From Membranipora membranacea (Eukaryota; Bryozoa; Gymnolaemata; Cheilostomatida; Membraniporidae): 64,000 nucleotides of DNA. The translations under genes and the position numbers were made by a program. The notes below the pieces were generated by a model, which made no database searches, was not told the origin of the DNA, and saw only the letters and a list, made by a program, of their open reading frames with translations. Shown piece by piece: positions 12,881 to 24,800 of this stretch. Each line of letters opens with the position of its first letter. Within the stretch, counting starts at the first letter, position 1. Location of the stretch: assembly GCA_914767715.1 (NCBI GenBank), contig OU612073.1, forward strand, positions 22,942,001 through 23,006,000, read 5' to 3'.

Positions 12881-15800
12881 CTGTAATAAATATAATACTA
12901 AATAAGCACCAGGAAAGGAATGCAGAGCAGTAAGATAAATATATTCATCTCTAAAAGCTCAAATTAGTTATTTATATATTTTATATCAACATATCATTCA
13001 ATTCAATGTTAAATCTAGGATCATTAACTCATAGTATCAATGTAGGGGCTGATTTCTGGACAATGTACAACTTCAGAGATATAATAATTCCAACAAGATA
13101 TCAACATCCTCATGCTGGCTTTTTTGAAGCATTAAAATGGTATTGTTTTACAAAATAGACATTCAATTAAGACCAACAACAAAATTTCCACTACTAAAAG
13201 AAATTCGATCATTACCTGAGAGCGGTGAATACAAAATTCTTCCATTTATCTGAGATAAAAGACATGAACTCTGTGTGTTCCTCCTCCCTCTACAAGGCAA
13301 ACAGCTTATTGACTTGGTGCAATGATGTCATTAGAGTAAACTTGAAAAATTGCTTTTCCCCATCAAGTTGGACTACTCTTACCAGATGAAATGGGCATGA
13401 TCAAGAGCATGGCTGTAGTATTCTTGTTTGTTAAAATCCCCTCCCCCATTCAAATGGAGTTATTTTGTTGCAAAGAGAAAGCTGTCAATGTGAGATGACT
13501 CAACGCATATTCCTCACAATCTGACCATTAACTGACATGCACCTGAAGCCATACTAACAAACTAAATTAGCTAAATATCAGATCATTAAAAATAAACGAT
13601 TATGAACTCTGACCTCCAGTTTGATAGTGAGGAGTTGTCTCCCCAGCATCTCTACCACACTGTTATGTAGTTGTGATACATTATCTACTATAAGAGATAG
13701 TACATCTACAGTACGTGACTGATACTCTGATACAGTAAGTAATAGTAATATGAGAGGAGGGTGAGAGAAGCAGAGAGGTATGTCTATCAGTGAATCACAC
13801 AGCTTCTTAACTGTAATCAGACAATCGAAGAATGAAGTAGAGTTATTATAATGTAATGACAAAGGATATTACATAGGAGGGTGCTCAATGCAATAAACAG
13901 GCTCTCTAGAAAACTCATCCGAGCACATAGAAAATCAATCAATGTATGTCTGTCTGTAATCTCAACATGTTAGGCAATCGACAAAAAACAAGGCATTGAG
14001 AAACTTCATATCGAGTTTTTTCTGCCAAAAAATAAAATGGGTTGTCACTACTTGATAAAAAGGGGAACAACTCCGACAATTGACACCAGAGAATTAAACT
14101 TGACCTAGATTTTAGCTTACCATGTTTCGACTTGACATGAGGAGTGAGTTTCTGTAGTACTTCTATCTCAGAATCACAGGAACTTACATCTCCTTCGTTC
14201 AGCTTCTCCATTAGACTGAGACTAACAGGTGACCAGAATGAGGAGAACCCTGAGGCTACAAACCATAAGATTAATATATCTTATATTAGAGAAGGTATAG
14301 CCATCTACTTCACACTGCAACCATCACATTCCGCGGGGTATGAATTGTTAAATGCTACTCAACTTGTCAAAATGATTTTTGTGATAAGCAGATACTCACC
14401 TTCTATAAGCTCCGAGTTCTTTAGTAGAAGAACTTTTATAACAGGAAGCAGTGAGATAGCCTTATCTCCACCTGAACAACCTTTAGCTACCTGCAAAATA
14501 ACATACATGCTTTATACTATGTAGTATGGTAGTGTGGAGTATTTACGCAATAATAATTTTTGCATATTAACATATGGTTTAATATTAAAAGAATGTCAGT
14601 AAGCCAACCAATCCAATGGTATTGCGGCCAAACCATCTTATTCAATACAATTCCAATGACTCACTAAATATTTATTGACAACAATAATTTAGAAACTATA
14701 TCAATATCCAACAAATAACTGTCGATATCAAGGTGAATATGAACACATACTTGTTGTAAGATTGTTTGATTCTCTGTTTCAGTTATAAGATGAGTCATCA
14801 GATCGATCGCTGACTCAGAATGAGATGATTTTATTTCTGTTAGACACTCAGTCCATAATGAGTCAGGAATCATATCAGCACTGGAACATGACGTCACCAT
14901 ACACAGTAATATCTACAATAATTAAACAGTGATGTGCGGGATGATCTGATACTGTGAAAGTTGAGATATTCAGACTGCAGGCAGACCTAACTCCAGTTCT
15001 AAATAGTAATGAGGGATCTTACGGTGTGACAAACAAATCCCTATAGGGTAGTGAGAACTGAACAATAGGGTAACTTAAACTAAGAGTCTCTGATAGGCAC
15101 AGATACTACTGAACTCTGTTTTGTCTTACAGTTCATTAGATATCACACTGGAGATCTTTACGATTTTGAAGCTCAATCTATTTTAAAAAGACTTGAGACT
15201 GCTACTAGAAAAAAGGGTTCATTCCGCTGGTAGTGTCACCCTGGATGTGAATGGTGTGGAAGCACATACTCTTGATCTATCGATGATTGGAAAGAAATCA
15301 TTTGAGAGTCTTCAACAGAAAAGTTATGAATGAACATATCCTGTGTAAATATTCAAATAACAAATCCCAGCATTGACAATAATAACCATACGGGCACAGT
15401 AGGTACCTTGTATTTATAATCTGGTGTTTTGAGTTCCGAGTTGACGACTTTAGATATTAATGTAAATCTTTGCTGCAGTTCCGAGTAATCCTCTACAGAG
15501 TTAGTATATAGTACCTCTACACAGGCATACAGACTATCACATAGTGTGTAGTAATCTGCTGATAACTCAACATTCTTCTCTATATCTACAATAAACAGAA
15601 TATGCAATATATAACTCACCTGGCAAATGAAGACAAGACTTTTGGATGACTTAGCATATGTTGGAAGATTGCGTATAATATTCCAGATTCAGAATCAGGA
15701 TCAGATATTGTCCTTACTAGTGACTAGTGACTAGTGACCTTGCAGGTCTTTCAATTAGAATGATCAAGTGTTTGAGCCTAAGCTTGGTAGATTAAACATA

Positions 15801-18800
15801 ATCAAAAACTATGTAGTCAACATGTCATAATATTCAACAGGGTGTCACTCCCTCCCATCTGTACATTCTCTGAGCACTTATGATCGATGGACAATCTGTA
15901 TCTTACTTACCGAGTATATCATTGATCAGGGCGATAAGTTCAGATGTGGAGTATAGGGAGCAGAGGTTAATCAGACTGTTGAGCGATAGACTGATATCAC
16001 TTCTCTCACCGGACCTGGACAAACTAGTAACCGCTTCTCTACATCTCCTCCTGTGGGTCTAAATAAAGAAGATTAATTTGGTTGTCTAGTTAAAGTCTGC
16101 CTGGGGGGTCTTTCAATTAGAAAGAGCGATGCATTACTAAAGCAAGTTATCACTATCACATCGCTCAAAATTATCACTCACTTGGTCTTTCAATTAGACA
16201 AAATCGCTCACAAATCGCTCACTCAGAATGTATATAGTTCCATCAAGTGACTGAGCGATCTGAAAGCGAGAGCCCTAGCAGGTATCACTCACTCTGTGAG
16301 TGAACGATCAGATTGCGATTTTGGCTGTTTCTAATTGAAAGACCCCCCTGAATAGAAACTAGAAAAAGCCGAAACTTAAACATTGCAAATACATATCCAC
16401 TTATTGGCAAATATTTCAGGAACACAAAAACGAGCACCGTATCTATAAATTTGAAATTGTGTGTCTTACATGGTCATTCAGAGTAGATCAGAAAAGTAGG
16501 GCATATAAGATAAGGTACCTTGGTGAGGCTGTGAAGACCTTTAAGGTCTGAACCTTTCAGACTACCGATCAGGTTATTACATAGCTGTGTCACATGTTCA
16601 GTCATAGGGTTATCTGTGTCATCACTCAAATACCATCTGTATGTAACAAAGAGAAAATATAAACGTTACCAGAGACAGTTACAGCATACAGCTTTACTAT
16701 ATGCAACCAACCATGTCTGATAATATGTAGAACAGTACCAGGAGAGCCAGGTGATGGTGTGTCACCATAAGTACTGATGCTAATAACAACACAGAACAGA
16801 AGTAGATAGTTTTGCCATCTTTGAGGCAACCTCAGTTAGTGCTCTCCAAATCAATCATTGTATTTTGTTTGGTTACACACAAGGCCCTTTGATAGCATCT
16901 GTATATGTGGGCAGTAAAGTACACACCTGTTTACCAGTCCTGATGAGAAGAGAACTTTAGTAGGAATTATTGAGTGTCTCAAATTTGACAGAAGCATGCC
17001 GACAGCAACAGACAGCGGCTGTAAATCATCAACCTGCAACAGAGTAAAATAGTCAGTAGTGAGGAAATCACTAGCATCATAAAAAGATTAATTGACAAAA
17101 TCAAGAGCAGAAAGTTGCGGTGAGTTGGACCAACATACATACATTCTTAAAACATTCATTTCAAACTAATTGTGACAAAACCATCAGTGTAGTAAGTACC
17201 ATTCCATAAGCCATTCAAATATATGTATTGATAAGGCCAAATCCTCAAGCACCCATCATCTGCTTAAACATCTAGCTCTATGCTATATAAGTACAATCCC
17301 TCACCTCACAGTGCCACAATGCCAGTATAGAATACAGCGCTACCGTCTCCTCTGCTTTAGGATCGTATATATTAGAGCAGATATCGACAGCATCTGTCAG
17401 AGTTTTGTCTTCCTTATAACCAGATTCAAATAATAAACTCCACAGATCCTCTCTGGGCTTCAGCTGACACTCTGAGGTCTGTATGAAGTAAAGAAGCTTA
17501 CAGTATAGCCATGAGTCGCATGGGAGTGTCAATTTGTCAGATGAATGGTTGTAACAACATAAAGATAGAGAAGAGGTTGGGCTTTCAAATAATTTTTGTT
17601 GATAAGCAGCACATAGATATAACTATCCGAATTTAATTTACCAAACCTCCCACAGTTGCCAGTGTGATACAAACCAATTAACCAACAACCAGTCTCAGCT
17701 TTACAACTGCGCTGCGCCCATGGAGCCTTCATTACTCCTAACATTAAGGTGATTAAATTGAAATGACTAAGATCAAAATAAATCAAATCAAACCAGCATT
17801 GTATTCTGGCTAAGTCTAAAACATACCTTGTTGGTTCTTAGAAGTGTCTGTGCAATACCCTCTAGCCCTAGGATCTTCTGTTCAGACAGTAGAATACATA
17901 GTGGGAGGGGGTCATCCCACATTGAAAATGATAACAAGAAGCGAAATGAATATACCTTGTTGGTTCTTAGAAGTGTCTGTGCAATACCCTCTAGCCCTAG
18001 GATCTTCTGTTCAGACAGTAGAATACATAGTGGGAGGGGGTCATCCTGCCTCAACAGTATCTCTGACAGACAGGCACACAGGTAATCATCAATACCATCT
18101 ACAATACAATCAAAACCGACTAGTCAAGAGTGCCTTATAACCTCAACTCAACTAAACCACTTTAGCATTAGAGGCTCGCACATGTTATGTACTTAGGTTA
18201 ATTCATTCTTACATGCTAAGCATGTAATCTAAATGTCAGTCTGGTCAGTATAAAAATTGCAGATTTGCAGAATGCGATCTAAACTTCATAGTGGAACATG
18301 GCTTTTATGTAGAACTGTTAAGTAATATTTTGACAAAGACCGATTTGGTTTTCACAAGCAACAGAGCATCAACTACTTCTAAATCAAATAGTTTTAGCTA
18401 TAATAATTAAGCTAGCATTTTAATAAAACCTTCTTGCTTAGTGATAAATATATCGACATATTAAGTTATAAACAAACCAGTATCCTTGCCATCTTGTTGG
18501 CTGTAGAATTTGACAGCTATTGTCACCAGTAGACTGAACGGTAACGGCTTTTCGTCTACAGCTTGGCTCCACTTCTTATTTTCTCTAGCTGTGTATGGAA
18601 CAAAACAAATACGGTTAGCCTTCGTAATAATAGCAACCCTTTTTAGTAGGAAAGTATTAATCATTTTTAACATCACATGATATTTTAGATTTTCCCAGTA
18701 CAGGTACTAGGACCACTAGTTTTCAGGCCACTCCCTATACCCAGAGCCACCCAAAACACCACTACTCTTTGTATTGAAGAGTTCGGGAGGGTGATGTCTC

Positions 18801-21800
18801 TATTGCATGTTTGGTGCACCTGCGATATTATTTTTCCCGCCTTTCAAGGACCTGGCTAGGTTGAATATTATGGCTCAAGCCGAGACGTCAAAGATCCAAG
18901 GACCACTCCAACTCTGACTGTTGATGTGAATGCTATCATAGTCAACCAAACCGAAACATTGGCCTTTGTAAAAGGTATTACCATCTATGCAAGGGTTATA
19001 AATCAGTTTTGTTTAACTGTATAAGGTTACATCGAAGGCACCGATCTATCAAAGCTACACTGTGTATCATACCCTGATTGACGAGCCCCTGGACCTGATC
19101 ATAGTAAGGATACGGATTACTGAACAGAGTTTGTATCATTCTCTCTAGAAAGTCACATGACTTAATCTTATCTCCATACGAGAACCAGATCCTGATCTCC
19201 GAGTCTAAACCTTCGAACCATCCGGTGCGCTGTAGTTGCTAAAATTGGGAGGAGATATATAAGCAGAAAATAATTCTTTACGTAGGGCAATTACTACGGT
19301 GTTTATAACGGTAAGGAATAATATCCCTAGTATTTCAGTATTGAAATCATTATAAGGGAATCGCTATAGAATGATAAGTTGTTATAGTGTTTATATCTTA
19401 CATTGATATTAGCCTAAGTATAGCGCATGCATGAAGTAGCTAAACAGTAGCCTGTTGAGTCGTCCATAATAGATACTCCTGTCTTAGTTTCAGACACAAT
19501 GTATTAACTAGATGAGCATCTTTGATAGAGCTAAGCAGTCTCTTGTACTAGTTTAATACTACTAACCTTAGTGATAACTTGTTGAGCTTGTAATCTCGTC
19601 TCTGAATCTGCCTCTCCATATATTAACTTTAGTACCATACCTAGTGTGTTCTTATTCTTCTTCTGCAATCATTATTTCAATATTAAAGCTGGACCCAATA
19701 ATATCTTTACATTTTGAACTTAATAAACCTAGACCCATGGTTTATCAACCACTAACCAACTTTATCACCAAAACAAATTCTGACAATAATTTCACTACCA
19801 GTATAACTATGGCAAAGCATTCAGAATGATAACTCACTGTCTTCATTGCAGATAGAGTTGTATCCTCTGTCAGCTCACTTAGTAGTTGAAGCGCTTTAAC
19901 AGCTATGCTGGCATGTTGCTAAAAATGCAAAACTGACATTTATTGAAATGATACTATTTATGCGACATTAATTTCTACGAATGTATAGTTTTGCATCAAG
20001 GAAACATGGTGTCCCTCTAACAGTTAGAATATAACATACCATTAAACCTGCACAACCCCCCCACCCCTATCCGACCACTGAACATGACTAGTCCCCACCA
20101 CCCAAACAAACTAACAAAAAAAGTCGAGTTATTGACACTTACAAAGTCAAAAAAATGAATGAAGTGCCTCATATTATCATCTGACTTGACAATGACAGGC
20201 AATATTGTAAAATAAACATCAAGCGAGCAGCACTCACATTAGTCATATCATCTTCCTGCTCCTCCGAACCAACGGGGATGTTCTCTACATCTTGTAGTAT
20301 AGCTGACACATTTATAGGTGTACTAGACTGATGTATGGCTGAGGGAGACAACTCTAAGAATAGTAATAGTATCTCCAGCACACGGCTGGCGTAATTACCT
20401 ATCGCTGTGAAATAAAATAATGATTTATAAACATCTTTGAAGTGAAGTGAGTAATTCTCTCTTGGGTACAGGGACCCGTAGTACTTATGCCGCACCGCAC
20501 CCTTTACCTGTGCCCCGAATGATTACTAGTATCAATAAGTCAAGCTAACCTAGATCAATCACAAAAAATGACAGTATCATTTTTCTTTCGCAGAGATTTA
20601 TAACTTGCTGCAAACTCCTATTTGTTTACTCTTTCCAGTAGTTAACTTTTCTGAACAGTTATTTAAGACATCAGAACAAATGGGTGAGAATCGAGACACC
20701 GATTACAATAAGGGGTTGTGAAATGGTTATTAATTCTGTCAAATCTGTTGTCTCCCTATAAAACCAACCAACCAACCCAGTAATAATCAGAGAAACACCA
20801 AGCTACTGTGTACATAACTATGATCATCTCTTCATAAGGTTGGTGGAGAAAGTGAACAAACAGTAGTGTGCTCTTGACCTTACCGACACCAGGTTCTTTG
20901 ATTGTGCCCTTGATGACTTTGTTCACATTAGCCCAGCATTGCAGAATTGAGTCTACATTTGGCATCAGCTGAAATACAAGCAGTGCATGAGGTAAGACTG
21001 ATTGTCTTTGGATCTCTGATAATAGCAAAGGTCATATCATTTGTATCAACTTAATTCTACCTTCCTTACTTATATTGTGATGAAACCTCTAAAGGTCACC
21101 TCTAATTTTTAGAAGATGATCATTGGTTCAGTAATAAAGATTATATATATATATACATGAAAACATGTTTTCGGCAGACAATCTGCTCAAATTTCCTAAG
21201 AAATTTTCCATGAGACAATCACAATATAGGGTGACCCACACGCACAAACACTACACACTGATGTCTTAAGTTGAAACGAATAACAAAGCACTCAGTCATG
21301 TATACAGCATTATTGATGTAATAAGTAGTTTCACCGTTTCATTTGACTGAACTATCAAATTAAAAAATTCCTACCTGCATAAACTTATCGGTGAAGAAAC
21401 TTCGCCATGTTTGTACCTTCTCTTCCTTACATGACTTAGTGATATACTCTATAGCAGCCTTAGCTCGACTCATACATACAAGTATCAGACCAAGAGACGA
21501 ATACTGCCATGATAAATCAGGCATCTGATAAAGAAAAACATAATAATAACCAACGATTGAAATTACATGAATAATGTACCATATGACACAAAAATGATCT
21601 AGCGATGTTACAGTGAGTGCAATTTTCCACATCATATCACAGACAAGGCTTCTAGTTGTTGACAGTCTTTAATCCGTATCAAAAAGGCAAAAAAATGAAC
21701 CGGTCTTCTCGATATCAATGGCAGCTAGTTACTCCAATATATGCTGCCACTCACAAGCACCTTATAGGAGGTAAGGGAATACAAAAAGGTACATGAAAAT

Positions 21801-24800
21801 GAATCCAGTTATTCACCGCTGAGCTGAGTACTTACACTGAGAACATGTTTGAAGATCTTCAAAGTACTGTTAGGTGGTGTGCACAGTGTGAGTGATATGT
21901 TACATAACAAATCATCCTTCACTTTACCAGGCTGAGCTATAAAATCATCTACAGCAGGCAGTGTATACATCAGCTGTAATCAAAGCGAATCGGCATAACT
22001 GGGAGTTATCCCTTCATGGACATTAGGAGGATAACTCTGAGTTGTAGTACATTTTGCAGGATTATATGATTTAGGTAAGAGATCATAGCCACATCGAGCC
22101 TCTGATACGAATAAAAAAAGTAAGACAGTAAAAAATCTTGATATCCAAACAGTTACCGTCATGCTAATATTATCACATTATATACCATATATACTATGCA
22201 GTTGGATATGGTGTGTGTAGTTTACCTTGACAACATGAGAAGCAGCGAGGCTCCACGTCTCAGTTTGTTTGATATTGAGATGACTTTCCTCTAACACTGA
22301 GAGGTATCTGTGTATCTGATCAGGCCGGGAGTGTAGACAGGAGAATACTACCCCCTCTAGTGCAGGGTCGGAGTAAGCGGAGCGGAGGATCGACTTAGAT
22401 AATACCAGACTAACGAGGTGGTTAAAGTTCCTGTCAATGTAAATAAACAATGGTTAGGTGAAACATTGAGATAAAGGGTCATCAATGTCAGTGAGGACTT
22501 ACAACTGTAGGCAAATAAATTTAATCAAAAAATAATCAACATGAGCCATTGATTTATTCAAATGTGAGATCATAATAGTGACGTTAATGTTTAATTGCTA
22601 ATTTTACAATGATAGTTCATTGACTTGGGTCATATTCACTATGTTTCCTTATGTTGATGTCACATTGATTTTAGGAGTTATCTACATATGGAAATGGCAT
22701 TTCCGTACGAATTGGTTCCTGTTCCTTCATTCGTATCCGGAACCGTGTTGATTCGAAGCGGTGGCGTATAAGTCTAAGTCATCATTACAAGTACAGGGAC
22801 CCATGGTACTCAAGCCGCACCCTATACCCTTGCCCGCCGGAGATTGGGCTACTCTTTTTATCGAAGAGGCAGAGGGGGATCTTTTTACTCCGTATGGGGT
22901 GTGCAAACACACAGTGGGCCTCCGGTATTTATAGTCCCGTTCCGCAAGGACCTGGCTAAGATGAATGGCACGCCAGTACCAAATCAGAAATGACTGCCGG
23001 CGTCGGAATTGAACCTGAACCTCACTGATCACAAGTCCGCACCCTTAACCATCAGACCACTCCTGATGGTTAAGCGCATGGTGGCGTTTATGGACAGATT
23101 GCATCAAACGATGTAAGGCAGGAGGCCCGGGTTCATGTGCCAGCCACAGCAGCTCTATTTTTCAAGTTTTATCATGGAAATTGTGAGCATTCTCCTTTCG
23201 AACTGGGAGCAGACAACTCATTCGAACCATAGTGATTGTGAGGTGTGGTAGTGTGTGTATACCTTTCCCCGTGTCCAAATTCGGGATCATTAAATACTAT
23301 TCCTTTCTTTAAGTCTGACAGCAGAGTGGCCACAAAAGCGCACACCAGGGACTTGATTTCAGCTCCATCCTGTAAGTAGTGAATGCATAAGAGTTTGTTA
23401 GCTTTACAAACAGCAGGCACTAAATGCATTTTTTTAATGCTACTCTAGAGTTTTTTCCTACTGTAGTCTTATTTTACTGATCATTTGCCTTGCAGCAATA
23501 TTGCGTTGAATATGTGCATAAGTGAGTGTCTGTATATGCATATAAATCCATGCCATAATCCATTGACCTATCAGAAGCTCGCTTACCTCTCTTTGTGTGC
23601 TTTCATCGATTCTTTTTTCATAACACTCTAATATCCGAGGGATTGTAGTCTCGTTAAATAATCGTGTTCTTTGTGTCTTGGTGACAGAAGTACTACACAA
23701 AACTTTGCTATTTAAAGTCTTCAGTACAAAGGAGATAAGCCTTGGTGAGTCTGAGCTTAGTTTGGCAAAGCATCCATTCAATAAACCTTTAATGAGAAGA
23801 ACAATCCACCATCATCTTGACAATTATTCTCTGTTTTACCTTACTGAAAAATATTCATGGATTTAGGGAACATATCTGACCCTGAAAAAGCATATGGAAC
23901 TTTATGTATGATTATAGGAAACAATTTCTAATCTTTGATTAGTCCAAAGTTCAGTTATGGTAAAGCCGACCCCTTGTAAACATTTGTCAAGTAGCCTGCC
24001 TGAGTTTTTAAAAAAGGTCGTTACGAGGACGTCAGTCAATGGGTAACGTTTAAGTTGCCAGAATTCAAGCTAGATCCAATTGCTGACACAAATTTATATA
24101 CCGATTTAATTTCTCCACAAATAGCCATACTGTGTATCTTACCACTAATCCATGAATTCATATAAATGTTCTATATTGGCTGATAGAAACATTATCGACA
24201 ATGTAGCCTGTCTCAACAAGCTCCTCCACCCCTTGTACAGAGCTCGTCAGGATAGGCTTCAAAATGTGCGGCTCGCTTTTTAATAGGTGCACACAAATTG
24301 TCTGCTGGTACAAGCAAGAAAGCCTAAACAGTTATGAAATTAAAACTGCACACTTCTTTTGTTGAGTTGCAGGGTGTAGGTCATATAACTGGAGAACCGT
24401 TAAAACATATATATTAATGTGATGGAAACAAAGATAAAACTATCTACCTTTCTCATCGATGATGGACTTGAGTACAGGTGGTGATGCGTTTTTGACGATA
24501 GTGAGTAGAAGTCTGATGAATGGCTGTCTGAGCATAGAGACTGCTTTCTCTGTGAGAAGTGCCTGCACATCTTCCTTTGTGAACGTGACCGATGAGTAGA
24601 GAAACCTTGTGGTCATAGATCCATGACTAGCAACTGTCGTAAGTAGACTCAGAGCGACCTCACCAAGCTTACCACGACCTGAAAATGAAGGTTTGAAGAT
24701 CTACTTTTTAACGCAAGAATTTATAAACACATATATCAGTTTTCCAAATCAGCCTAGCTTCAAACAAAGGCAGTATTTATATTTGAGAAACTAAACATGC

